Part shown: piece after piece, positions 1 to 8,159 of the stretch
Numbering within the stretch: the first letter of the stretch is position 1
Layout: every line of letters starts with the position of its first letter
Program-made: the position numbers and the translations under genes
Notes under the pieces: generated by a model
Told to the model about the DNA's origin: nothing
Databases searched by the model: none
The model's input: the letters and a program-made list of their open reading frames with translations, nothing else
Assembly: GCA_003427395.1 (NCBI GenBank)
Contig: BFEA01000049.1
Coordinates: 1,525,040-1,555,590, forward strand
Length of the DNA stretch: 30,551 nucleotides
Origin: Chara braunii
Lineage: Eukaryota > Streptophyta > Charophyceae > Charales > Characeae
Direction: 5' to 3'

Positions 1-118
1 AGAGGGGGGGGGGCGAAGGAGGGGACAAGGGAAGAGGAAAGGGAAGAAGAAAGGGACGAAGACAGGGAACAGGGAAGGGAAGAGAGAGGAAAGGGAAGAA
101 GAAAAAAAAAAGAAGGGT
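1..118. repeat. Purine-rich (GA/GGGAA) low-complexity tract
   Basis: Almost every base is A or G, in irregular GGGAAGA and GGAAAGG words, opening with a G run and closing with an A run. There is no coding signal. It resembles the other purine tracts in the window (2596-2720 and about 4900-4970). Confidence 0.85.
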
Positions 119-159
119 GCAGAGCAGGCCAACTTGGCTGTGGCAGCAATTCCCGTTGG

Positions 160-420
160 AGTTTGCAAGCGGGGTGCTATGCGCATACCATGTGCATGAT
201 ATATACGGGTGCTATGTGCCTAGAATCGACACGCTACGCGGGTTTTCTGTGCATGTTACGACGTGCATGCCATTCGCATGCTATTGAGCTGCAATGTGTG
301 TGCTCCATCCACCATGCCATGGCACCCCGTGCGCATGCTGTTGGGGTGCTATATTGGTACCCTATGTGCACCAATCACACGTTGGTGACGGCCCGATCAT
401 TGTCAGCTCTGATACCAGTG
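160..420. repeat. Degenerate GGGGTGCTAT / TGTGCATG repeat
   Basis: The word GGGGTGCTAT or GGGTGCTAT recurs at 171, 207 and 343, among many GTGCATG, GCGCATG and TGCATGC words. The small open frames here are Cys/His/Met-rich because of this repetition and look non-coding. It is probably an old, diverged tandem repeat. The period is not regular enough to define a unit. Confidence 0.45.
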
Positions 421-798
421 TAAGGAATTTACCAAACTTCCGAACTTCTTCCCATGCACATCACTCGCACAGACTGAAGTGACGACAAAATCTCAAAAAT
501 TGAAAAATGGAAATTGGTAGAAAACTTTACACCAACAAGCTCGTATTGGACATTGACGCACGGGAAAAGCTGATGTTCACTAGGGCACCAGGCTGCACTG
601 AGCGGCGTACAACAAAACGGCACTCAAAACCATGGCGGCATAGATATAGCGAGAACACACTGGCTATAGCTGCTGCGCCCACACTCTCTCCTTTAGCTGC
701 CAGAAATCAGCGCTTCTTCGTGGGCTGCCAAAAATAACCACTGCTTCTCCTCATCATCAGGGCATCCTCACACTTGCAGGAACCCGTGTTCTGCAGCA
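421..798. other. Unassigned sequence
   Basis: No recognisable protein, RNA or repeat was seen in this stretch. A 76-codon frame at 507-737 has no family resemblance and no flanking support. The stretch ends at the GC-rich hairpin cluster. Confidence 0.5.
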
Positions 799-931
799 GT
801 CTGGGCCCTCAAAACGGAGCCCAGACGACGCAGGCCAAACTCGGCCTGCGCCAGGCAGTGTGACAACGCACTGCCTAGGAAAGTCAAAAGTCTAAGTCAA
901 CTGTCCAAGGTACCACGCCCAGGCCCCTGGG
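799..931. repeat. Cluster of four GC-rich hairpins
   Basis: Four perfect inverted repeats occur within 133 bp. Stem 1 is GTCTGGGC at 799-806 with 819-826. Stem 2 is CGCAGGCC at 829-836 with 843-850. Stem 3 is AGGCAGTG at 853-860 with 869-876. Stem 4 is CCCAGG at 918-923 with 926-931. The first three have 8-bp stems, are almost contiguous, and have loops of 12, 6 and 8 nt. All four stem sequences differ, so this is not a simple tandem duplication. A similar pair of adjacent GC-rich hairpins lies at the 5' side of the LINE (13701-13739), so this could be the 5' end of another retroelement. That link is inference. Confidence 0.8.
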
Positions 932-1160
932 TCGGATACATTCACTTGTTGTGCACAGGTACCCGGACAGCATCAAGGCCACAGGAAGTTCGGTTTCAGG
1001 CAAATCTGAGCCGCCATTTGTCTTGAGATCTCGACGGCTTAGGGAAGCAGCAACCGGGGTCCAGACCCCGTGTCAACGCTACATAAGCCTGGACTACCTG
1101 GCTGGGAGAACATTCTGTCTTGCGTCAAGGCTGACCTGACGCGTTGACTTCAACGCTAGT

Positions 1161-1240
1161 GCGACGCTGTGATACTGGCCAGACGCTGGCACTTGAGCGA
1201 CGCTGTGATACTGGCTGGACGCTGGCACTTGAGCGACTGT
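1161..1240. repeat. 36-bp tandem duplication
   Basis: A 36-bp unit beginning GCGACGCTGTGATACTGG occurs at 1161-1196 and 1197-1232, and a third copy begins at 1233. The two full copies differ by only a couple of bases. The unit is a multiple of three, so open frames read through it (for example 1094-1663 minus), but no protein family is recognisable. Confidence 0.85.
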
Positions 1241-1917
1241 GGCGACGTGCTGCTGGCTCGGCATGGTGGCTGGCTGGCAATTGTCTTCTGGGCATGCTGA
1301 CGTGGCAGTTGCCACGCGCCGCCGCTGATGTGGGTGCTGCCACATGTACTCCTGCTGACGTGGCAGAGCTACGTGTCTGATATTGCTGTTCTGTTTCATC
1401 GTCACTCGGAAGGAGATCAAGACTGTCGGGCGATCGTAGATACGTACCTGGTCTCTTGATGTCGACATTGCTCCAGCTCGCTGATGATGACAGGTTGACG
1501 TGCCACGTGGCACAATGAGATAGAACTTCAGATTTGTGTTCGGACTATTGATTATTGAGGTGGCAATCGAGGAGGGAGCCCGAAGCAGAAGTGGGCATTG
1601 TTTTCTTCTCCACTCTAAGTCTATTCTCCCTTCTCTCGCCTTCGTCTGTGTATGTTTCCCCATCTCATTCTATCTGGACACGATTATGATTATTGACAAT
1701 CATCAGCAGGTTGATATCTATCTGGACTTGCATTGTTGACAAGTGTCTTAACGATCTGGGTTCATTGCACACTATTGACTTTATCTTTTCAGCTATGGAA
1801 GTGATTACAGTCAGCTTCATCCAGTTTGGGCCACAATTGCAGTCAGATAGGAAAGTCCTAGTGTGAGTATGCCCTCACTCCACAAAAATCACGAACTGAA
1901 ACTGAATGGATTCTCCT
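1241..1917. other. Unassigned region with ACGTGGCA inverted motifs
   Basis: No gene is supported. The sequence carries several ACGTGGCA/TGCCACGT words. CGTGGCA/TGCCACG forms a tight inverted repeat at 1301-1316, and 1500-1513 is a perfect 14-nt palindrome, GTGCCACGTGGCAC, centred on a CACGTG G-box core. The right part (about 1600-1860) is T-rich and resembles a retroelement LTR or UTR in style, but I see no terminal repeats to prove it. Confidence 0.45.
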
Positions 1918-2033
1918 CCTACCGTCTTCACTCTGAATGCAACGCCCGATCATTATATAGCCGTATTTGGCGCAATTTTCTGTCCAGATGCAGCCATAAT
2001 GACGGGGCTTTCTATTCGGGTGAAGAAGGTAGG
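1918..2033 (+). mobile_element. MITE-like element, copy 1
   Basis: This 116-bp segment is bounded by imperfect terminal inverted repeats: CCTACCGTCTTCAC at 1918-1931 and GTGAAGAAGGTAGG at 2020-2033, with one mismatch. Its interior (GCCGTATTTGGC, TCCAGATGCAG, CATAATGAC, CTATTCGGG) matches the reverse complement of the element at 7055-7165 in the same order and spacing. Its small size, terminal inverted repeats, lack of coding and second copy in the window fit a non-autonomous DNA transposon. No target-site duplication is clear, so the exact ends and superfamily are unknown. Confidence 0.75.
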
Positions 2034-2135
2034 TCGTTGCTTTTACTGTGTGACAATTTTGGCTGGGGCCCTACACGGTCCTACAGGGACATAGCCTGAA
2101 GAATGTCTAGGTCCTACAGCGTCCTTTGTGTCCAA

Positions 2136-2220
2136 GGGTAGCTAACAGTATTCTTACTTGCAGGTCCCAGGTTCGAATCTGACTGACGGCAAACTTAGAA
2201 AACACAAAACAAAATAAAAA
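2136..2220 (+). mobile_element. tRNA-derived SINE-like fragment with A-rich tail
   Basis: The segment GGTAGCTAACAGTATTCTTA resembles a tRNA A box and D arm. About 30 nt later, CCCAGGTTCGAATCTG matches a T-arm/B box (GGTTCGAATC). An A-rich stretch follows (about 2193-2220). No complete cloverleaf can be drawn, so a functional tRNA gene is unlikely. The A and B boxes plus an A-rich tail suggest a SINE or tRNA pseudogene. Confidence 0.5.
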
Positions 2221-2285
2221 TGTGTCCTTGCTTCACACTTGGGGCAGCTGTCGGGGTTCAAATCCAGCCTGAGCGCAACACCCGT
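2221..2285 (+). mobile_element. Second tRNA T-arm-like sequence
   Basis: GTCGGGGTTCAAATCCAGCC (about 2250-2270) closely matches a tRNA T-arm and B box. It directly follows the A-rich tail of the preceding SINE-like fragment. The 5' half is not recognisable as a tRNA, so this may be a second, truncated tRNA-derived unit. Confidence 0.35.
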
Positions 2286-2365
2286 CCTCTTCGTCTTCCT
2301 CCTCCTCGTCTGGCACCCACCCATCCCCTTCTCCTCTTCCTCCTCTTCTTTCCTCCTCTTACCTG
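2281..2365. repeat. Pyrimidine-rich (TCC/CTT) tract
   Basis: This is an irregular run of TCC, CTT and CTC words without stop codons in several frames. It produces spurious Ser/Pro/Leu-rich open frames and has no gene signal. Confidence 0.8.
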
Positions 2366-2595
2366 CTCTTCAACTTCTTCTGAATGATCTTCCCTCCTGA
2401 TCTGCTACCCTTACCAGTAGCGCTCTTGGGTCGCTTTCTGCTTAATATTACCCCCCCTCCTTTTCCCCCTTCCAGCCCAATTACCCCTTCGGCGTTTGGA
2501 TTGAAAGAGTCCCAAGAGCACCCCTCTGCAGAAAATATTCTCCCAAGCAAAGAAGAACGTTCTTTTTCTCGTATAAAAGGACAAACAAACACACT

Positions 2596-2720
2596 GGGGG
2601 GCGGCAACAGGGAGAGAGGGAAGGAGGGAAAGGAGGGAATGCAACAAGGAAGGAGGGAAGGAGGGAAAGGAGGGAAAGGAGGCAAAGAAGGGAATGCAAC
2701 AAGGAGGGAGGGAAGGGCAT
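2596..2720. repeat. Purine-rich repeat with 55-bp periodicity
   Basis: GGAAGGAGGGAAAGGAGGG words are arranged so that GGAATGCAACAAGGA recurs at 2636 and 2691, a 55-bp period. It is a degenerate minisatellite. Long frames crossing it on both strands are artefacts of biased composition. Confidence 0.8.
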
Positions 2721-2744
2721 GGACGACCCCCAGAGGAGAAAGAG

Positions 2745-3070
2745 AGTCTGACGGGGTACGAGTGATGGACTTACGACCTTTCTCCCGATCAGGATCACCA
2801 GCTGCCGACAGGGGAGCAGTGGGGTTCAGCTTCCTATCTTCTTCTCCCAGGACTCCTGCTGCAAAGCCAACACGTGGCCCCGTGGCCGGCATCCCGGGCT
2901 GCGGTTCCATGTCGGTCCGCCACGTGGCGTCATCTCGATCGCTGGATATTATGGGCTCGTTCGCGACCGACGGTCCACGGTTGTCCCTAACCCCATTGGT
3001 ACCCGTCGAACTCCGGGACGATGAACTGGCAGAAGCAGCCGGCTGAGTGGTCCCCACCGATATGGAGGCC
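2745..3070 (-). other. Weak coding-like stretch, unrecognised
   Basis: Between the purine repeat and the (CA)n tract, the minus strand stays open and encodes a Ser/Pro/Asp-rich, non-repetitive peptide. It lies inside a 317-codon frame (2359-3312) whose two ends are repeat-derived (Val-Cys from (CA)n, Pro/Leu from CT-rich DNA). No domain is recognised, and the plus strand is also open here. I treat it as possible decayed coding sequence and consider it more likely a compositional artefact. Confidence 0.15.
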
Positions 3071-3142
3071 GAGGAGGAGGGGGATGCAGAGGACCTGCTT
3101 TCTGAAAACCACAGGAGCGCAACCCCAAAGACAGCGAAACAG

Positions 3143-3146
<4 letters not shown>

Positions 3147-3187
<41 letters not shown>
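3147..3187. repeat. (CA)n microsatellite
   Basis: This is an uninterrupted CA dinucleotide run of about 20 units. It gives spurious (His-Thr)n and (Val-Cys)n frames. Confidence 0.97.
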
Positions 3188-3189
<2 letters not shown>

Positions 3190-3746
3190 GTTTGCTGTCA
3201 GATTCAGCAAAGCAATAGTAATACTACAGGTCCAATATTGTAAATCGTCACGATTACGATGATGACTGATGAGGTCTTCCACGCATCCCTCGGCCTCCCC
3301 CCTTCTTTCCATCCCCCCTCTTCCTCTCCATCAAATAAAAGGCATGGGTATTGTTGTCGACTGCATGGAACACGAAGCTTCCCTTGTATACATCGAGAAT
3401 GCATGTGCGCTCCATACGTAGGAGATTGACGGAGTCGTGGCATAGTAGCAAATTCACAAGCATCATACGACAGACGCTCGTCAAATTTGCTTTTTTTTTT
3501 CCGCATGGTCTGCTCCACTGATGAATCCATGAGCTGCTTAAATCGATAATCCTCCAACCCATCAGCCAAACAAAAAAGATGAGCTGGTCATCAATTTCCT
3601 ACACACGGCAAAAACGGCAGCTAGAACCGCAACACCAACAGGGAGCACAACAAGCTAACAACAACTATAATCAAATAGTCCGCATGCTCATTGTCATGCC
3701 TATTTGTTTGTTTCTTTGGCGTAATAACCTACCAGTTCATCAGGCA
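3190..3746. other. Unassigned sequence
   Basis: No recognisable gene or RNA was seen. Minus-strand frames at 3204-3569 overlap each other in different frames and show no family features. The stretch contains a short T run near 3490. Confidence 0.5.
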
Positions 3747-4150
3747 ATGGATCAATCAATCAACAACCAACCAATCAACCAATCAACCAATCAACCAATC
3801 AACAACCAACAACAAATCAATCAATCAATCAACAACCAACCAACCAAACCAGAAAACAATCAACAACCAACCAACCAACCAACCAACCAACCAACCAATC
3901 AACCACCAATCAATCAATCAATCAGCCAATCAATCAACCAACCAACCAACCAATCAACAACAACCACCGAGCCAATCAATTAATCAACCACCAACCAATC
4001 AACCAATCAACCAACGAATAAATCAATCGGCGAATCAAACTCTCGACCGATCAGCCAACTAACCAATCAACCACCAATCAACCACCAATCAACTACCAAT
4101 CAACCAATCAACCAATCAACCACCAATCAATCGGCCAATCATTCAATCGA
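3747..4150. repeat. CAAT/CAAC tandem array
   Basis: About 400 bp are built from CAAT, CAAC, CCAAC and CCAATCAA words. All three plus frames give Asn/Gln/Pro/Ile/Ser-rich translations, which are artefacts. The array is roughly the complement of the GATTGG/GATTGA array at about 6000-6430. The two sit about 2 kb apart in inverted orientation, and smaller CAATCAA patches occur around 8195-8250. Confidence 0.92.
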
Positions 4151-4678
4151 ATCCGCATGCCAATCCGCTGAGGAATTTGAGGCAAAACAAACGAGCGAAG
4201 GGAGGCAATCAATACTGCCGTGGTAGTAGTGGTATGTGCCACCTCCCCCTCCCATCATATTCACCCACCCAACCACCCTCTCTCTCTCTCACCTCTAAGC
4301 TTCTTCTCTATCCAGGTCCTCCAGAAGCTGGACGTGCTCTTCTCCCTGGTGCCCGCACTTGCCTCGTTTCCAGATTCTGTCCTCAGATAAGTCATTCAAT
4401 CACAAAACACGCCGGTTTGCGCGCACGACAAAGCCAAAGTCAAAAATTCCAAGGATCAGTGTTCTTTTTCAACCACCAAAAAAACGACGGTATGCATACG
4501 CACACAAACAACTTCAAGAATCGGGAAAAAATAGGGGGAGGAGAGACAGAAAAACAGACAAAAAGAAAAGAAGACGAGCGCAACAACAAAGAGAGGAAAA
4601 ATGGGCACTGATTGAAATTCCTTGCTCCCACCCGGCCCCCCCCGAAAAAAGGGCATTGCGTCTGTAATTCCTTTCTCG
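4151..4678. other. Unassigned sequence with CT and A-rich patches
   Basis: No gene was recognised. The stretch includes a short CTCTCT tract (about 4280) and A-rich, AG-rich patches (4540-4600) that open frames on both strands. Confidence 0.5.
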
Positions 4679-4705
4679 GGGGGGGGGGGGAGGGGGGAGG
4701 GGGGA
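4679..4705. repeat. G-rich tract
   Basis: A 13-nt G run (about 4680-4692) is followed by further G runs split by single A bases. It is a predicted quadruplex-forming sequence on the plus strand. Confidence 0.85.
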
Positions 4706-4848
4706 TGGAGAGATGGGACGAGCGTTGCTATTTTCATAGATACAAAGGGGGTTCCAAATGCTTGACTCGTCCGTGCGGGAGTCCTGATGATTCTGTAGGC
4801 ATCCGATCCGATGAAACAGTTCTGACAAAACAGGGGGCAAGCAAGCAA

Positions 4849-4898
<50 letters not shown>
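4849..4898. repeat. Uninterrupted 50-nt poly(G)
   Basis: Fifty consecutive G residues are flanked by AAGCAAGCAA on the left and AGGGG on the right. Such a long pure G homopolymer is rare in assembled genomes. It should form G-quadruplexes and is hard to sequence, so its length is uncertain. Gly and Pro homopolymer frames across it are artefacts. Confidence 0.95.
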
Positions 4899-4899
<1 letters not shown>

Positions 4900-5211
4900 G
4901 GGGTTTTAGAGCAAGAGCAACCTTCCCCCCGACAAAAAAAAAACAGGGAGAGGGGGAGGGAAAAGAAAGGGAGGGGCACCCTCAATGTGAACAACGAAGG
5001 CCACAGGAACCAGCCCCATGACCCCGATGATCACAGGCTAGGGGGCTCAACCAAAAAAGAGAAGGGAGGGACACCATGAATGTGAAAACAGGAGGGTCAG
5101 TCAAACATTAGAGCAAAATGAAAAGAAACGAAACGAGAAAAAAGACTGGACGAACTTCAATGCAGCACCTGCAGTCATTGCGGCTGCGACAGTCGGCCGA
5201 AACCATCCGCG

Positions 5212-5330
5212 CCCATATACATGCCCGAACGCATGCATGCATCAGTCCGATGATGACATGCATGTATGCACCCATATACATGCCTGTACGCATGCATGCA
5301 TCAGTCCGATGATGACATGCATGTATGAAT
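5212..5330. repeat. 59-bp tandem duplication
   Basis: A 59-bp unit starting CCCATATACATGCC occurs at 5212-5270 and again at 5271-5329, with only a few differences. It contains GCATGCATGCATCAG and a CCGATGATGACATGCATG core. It precedes two related tRNA-like repeats but is not obviously connected to them. Confidence 0.9.
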
Positions 5331-5463
5331 GCAAGCAAGCACTGAAGAAAACATTCACGATAGATGAGGAGGCCAAGGCCGCCGAACCACATTTGCGGAA
5401 GTGGATGTGTGTGATGAACGAGCAGTGTGAAAAACAAAAAAAACAAGAAAGAAGAAGAAGAAG

Positions 5464-5545
5464 AAGAATTGCAGTTTTCGTCCATGATCCGATCTCAAGA
5501 ATCGGATCGAGCACGCGACCTCCCTCATGGGTGTTGCACGCGCTC
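5464..5545 (-). mobile_element. tRNA-derived SINE-like repeat, copy 1
   Basis: On the minus strand the segment reads GAGGGAGGTCGCGTGCTCGAT, then TCTTGAGATCGGATCATGGA, and ends near CTGCAATTCTTC. The GGAGGTCGCGTG-CTCGATCC portion resembles a tRNA variable loop and T arm. A close second copy lies at 5712-5790. The repetition, tRNA likeness and lack of coding fit a decayed SINE. The apparent plus-strand coding frame across it is most likely spurious. Confidence 0.6.
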
Positions 5546-5711
5546 AACCGAATGGCTAAACAGACTGGGGTGAAAGTTAAGCCCCAAGATTTCCCGCGTC
5601 CCGGTGTACTCCAGCCACACTCACACCTCACACCTGACCCGACCACACAGGCCTGTCGACGCAGCCACCACCAGTCAATGTGTCTCCTCATTGCCGGTTA
5701 CTGCGCTAAGC

Positions 5712-5790
5712 AAGAATTGCATTTTTCGTCCATGATCCGATCTCAAGAATCGAACACGCGACCTCCCTCGTGGGAGCTGCACGCTCGCCC
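5712..5790 (-). mobile_element. tRNA-derived SINE-like repeat, copy 2
   Basis: It matches 5464-5545 across about 75 bp. The shared plus-strand words include TTTTTCGTCCATGATCC, GATCTCAAGAATCG and GCGACCTCCCTC. The minus strand reads AGCTCCCACGAGGGAGGTCG followed by the B-box-like GTTCGATTC. The internal CGGATCGAG of copy 1 is missing or altered here. Two independent copies 248 bp apart indicate a mobile family or an old duplication. Confidence 0.6.
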
Positions 5791-5999
5791 GTTCTTGCGG
5801 GGAAGAGAAACGACAGAGAGCAGTGCATGCTGGAGTAAATCATTTAACCAAAAAAGGACAGAGAGCTGCTGCCAGGCGAACCGTGGGAAGAAAGAGGGAA
5901 AAGAAAGGACACAATGACAGACTGTTTCGCTTGTTGGGACTTTCACTGACCCGAATCGATAAGGCTAACACCCCCCCTCCACTGACGTTTTGAGACACT
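5791..5999. other. Short unassigned spacer
   Basis: Nothing recognisable was seen. The sequence is mildly A/G-rich and ends in a run of C (about 5971-5978). Confidence 0.5.
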
Positions 6000-6430
6000 G
6001 ATTTGATTAATTGATTGCTTGGATTGGAATGGATTTTGATCGGGTTGGATTGGATTTTGATTGGATTTTGATTGGATTTTGATTGGATTGGATTGGATTG
6101 GATTTTGATTGGATTTTGATTGGATTTCAATTGGATTGGATTAAATTGGATGCGACTGGATTAGATTGATTGATTTGTTGATTTAGTTAATCTGATTGAT
6201 TAATGATGTGATGGATCGAATTGACTAATGGGCTGAGCGGACTGATGTGATTGATTCCTTGGTTTAGAAATCTTTACTGCTAGCTTCGTTAATTAAGTGG
6301 ATGTCATGGATTGATTTGATTAGTTGACTCAACAGACTGATGTGATTGATTGATTCATTGATTCATTGATTCATTGATCGAGTGGTTAGTTGATTGATTG
6401 ACTGATTGATTGATTGGTTGATTTACTAAT
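6000..6430. repeat. GATTGGATT / GATTGATT tandem array
   Basis: GATTGGATTTTGATTGG words grade into GATTGATTGATTCATTG words, forming a degenerate tandem array. On the minus strand it gives repetitive Asn/Gln/Ser/Pro/Ile-rich peptides. Its complement resembles the CAAT/CAAC array at 3747-4150, so a transcript covering both could form imperfect double-stranded RNA. Confidence 0.9.
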
Positions 6431-6619
6431 CTTCGGATGAATGGACAATGGATAACACTGACATTGAGCCTCGCCGCAGCACACGCCAATTGCCAACATT
6501 CTGAATGTAACCAGACCAACTCGGTGTTCAGATTCATTCAGAATATTGACGTTGGCGAGTGCTGCGGCAAGGCCCTATAATGAGCTTTGTACTTTCACTG
6601 GGATCCATTCCCGATTTCT

Positions 6620-6760
6620 TTATCCGTTTTTTTCCCGCTTCTTTCCCGCTTTTTTCCCGCTTTTTCCCAAATTTTTTTCCCCTTTTTCCCCGCTTTTTTC
6701 CCCGCTTTTTCCCCGCTTTTTCCGGCTTTTTTCCCGCTTTTTCCCTCGTCTCTCTCATCT
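6620..6760. repeat. TTTTTCCCGC tandem repeat
   Basis: About ten imperfect copies of a 10-13 bp unit, TTTTTTCCCCGC, occur head to tail. They give Phe/Pro/Ser frames on the plus strand and Lys/Gly/Glu frames on the minus strand, none of them credible proteins. T/C-rich sequence continues to about 6960. Confidence 0.9.
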
Positions 6761-7054
6761 TTCCGTACTCCTTTTACGCTGGGATCACTGCAGTCCCCTT
6801 GATTTCTTACTGGCTTTCTCCCTCCCTTTTCGTTTCCTCCCCGCCTTTCGTCACTTTCTTCTCCTCCGATTTTTCCGCCCTTTTTCCCGCAGTATAACCA
6901 CGTTTTTTCCTGCCAACTCCTTTTCCTATTTTCCTCTTTCTTTTCCTCTTTTCCTCCATATATATACATACATACATAAGACGTTCTCATTCTCTACTTT
7001 CTGTTCTCTGTTTCTCGCGTTACAACAATGTCCGTAGGACACCGAATGACCAGA
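6760..7054. other. Pyrimidine-rich unassigned sequence
   Basis: T/C-rich DNA without a recognisable gene. It includes a short (TATA)/(CATA) patch at about 6958-6978 and leads into the second MITE-like copy. Confidence 0.5.
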
Positions 7055-7165
7055 CTACCTTCTTCCCCCGAATAGAACGCATGGTCATTTTCACTGCATC
7101 TGGACTGAAAGGTGAGCCAAATACGGCCATAATGACTGTACGTTCTATTCAGGGGAAGACGGTTG
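7055..7165 (-). mobile_element. MITE-like element, copy 2
   Basis: The ends are imperfect inverted repeats extending about 30 bp. CTACCTTCTTCCCCCGAATA at the left pairs with the right end, whose reverse complement starts CAACCGTCTTCCCCTGAATA. The pairing continues inward through AACG and GTCATT. The reverse complement aligns along its length with 1918-2033, sharing GCCGTATTTGGC, GTCCAGATGCAG and CTATTCGGG. The near-palindromic structure, 111-bp length and lack of coding fit a MITE. Target-site duplication is unclear. Confidence 0.78.
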
Positions 7166-7219
7166 AAAGGGAAACAAAGACAGCCTTATCGCCATCTTTT
7201 AGCAAAAACCAGAATTCCT

Positions 7220-7414
7220 GCTAGGGAAAGCAAAAAAACAAAAAAAGAAGGGCAGAGAAGGCAAGATCAAAAGGAGAAAAGTCCGGAGACGGCTACTAAA
7301 CCGCATTGTGTTTCTCTCTCTCTCTCTCTCCATAAAAAAATTAAAAAAAATAAAAGAAGGCAGAAAAAGCAAGATCAAAAGGAGAAAAGTCCGGAGACGG
7401 CTACTAAACCGCAG

Positions 7415-7467
<53 letters not shown>
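7220..7467. repeat. 108-bp tandem duplication ending in (TC)n
   Basis: GCAAGATCAAAAGGAGAAAA followed by GTCCGGAGACGGCTACTAAA occurs at 7261 and again at 7369, a 108-bp period. Each copy is preceded by an A-rich segment and followed by a TC run (7313-7330, and 7419-7467 at about 49 nt). This is a microsatellite-bounded tandem duplication. Open frames through it are spurious. Confidence 0.88.
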
Positions 7468-7469
<2 letters not shown>

Positions 7470-7499
7470 CTCGTTCGCTCGATTAGGAAAAGAGAGCCG

Positions 7500-8155
7500 A
7501 CTCACCAGAGGTGGGTGACGCATCCTCCTTGTCCTCTTTGGCGATGGAGGACGAAAACCTTCCATGCGAGAGTCGGCGATGGCGAAGAAGGAGCGAGTTA
7601 TCCTCTAGCCGTTGATGACGAAGAGATGAAGCAGAGCGTCGGCCGTTCGACAAGCCCAGCGATCCACAACCGCCCGATTGATGATTCCCCTGCCACGTGG
7701 CGTTACTCCTGTCAGCCGCTCGACGAAGCAGGAGCGAGAGCGGGCGATGGACCTTGCCTTCGTCGTCACAGGCTGCCCCTGCCCCTGCCCCCCCTCTTGT
7801 ACTACACGATAACGGACGAAGAGAGCAGGCGATGGACCTATCAGCTATTATGTCGGGTAGAGACGATGAAGCAACATCATCGATGGTTGAGGAAGAATGG
7901 AATCCCCCCGTGTGGCGTGTGGAGCCAGACGTTCTGCACACATCTGACAAAGATAATGAGGCCGTCGACGACGACAAGGAAGAAGAAGAAGAAGAAGAAG
8001 AAGAAGAAGAGGAGGAGACGGCTATGGGGACGATGGCGGCGGCACTTTGCCGTCCTGCACGGGCCAGTAGGTCGTCAACGAATATTCCTATCAGGCGTTC
8101 TCCTTTCCTTCCTTGCGCGAAGGCTGGCACGCCAGCACGCCATCGAAGCATTGTT
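7500..8155. other. GA/TC-biased region open on both strands, no recognised gene
   Basis: Frames of 222 codons (minus, 7483-8151) and 285 codons (plus, 7308-8165) overlap here. Neither shows a family or domain. The region has degenerate internal repetition: GGCGATGG words at about 7540, 7578, 7744 and 7827, often after GACGAAG and AGCAG. It also has a (GAA)n microsatellite at about 7979-8010. The Ser-rich and Glu-rich products reflect this bias. A decayed exon cannot be excluded, but no evidence supports one strand over the other. Confidence 0.4.
7979..8010. repeat. (GAA)n microsatellite
   Basis: An uninterrupted run of about ten GAA triplets, flanked by GGA and GAG variants, encodes Glu or Ser runs depending on strand. 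Confidence 0.93.
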
Positions 8156-8159
8156 TAAG

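Noticed and set aside
2136-2192. Functional tRNA gene
   Set aside because: A and B box-like segments exist, but acceptor and anticodon stems cannot be paired. It is better explained as a SINE or pseudogene.
2359-3312. 317-codon minus-strand open frame as a gene
   Set aside because: Both ends are translations of (CA)n and CT/GA-rich repeats, the opposite strand is also open, and no domain is recognised. Only the middle was kept as a low-confidence coding-like stretch.
3579-4062. Asn/Gln-rich proteins from the CAAT/CAAC array
   Set aside because: All three frames give the same kind of repetitive peptide, so it is simple-sequence DNA and not a prion-like protein gene.
4612-5079. Gly-rich ORF crossing poly(G)
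   Set aside because: The Gly and Pro runs come directly from the homopolymer, with no flanking support.
5237-5917. 226-codon plus-strand ORF as a protein with two related repeats
   Set aside because: The repeated peptide is the plus-strand reading of a tRNA-like dispersed repeat, and the start lies in a 59-bp tandem duplication.
6534-7037. Phe/Pro-rich and Lys/Gly-rich ORFs
   Set aside because: They are translations of the TTTTTCCCGC tandem repeat on either strand.
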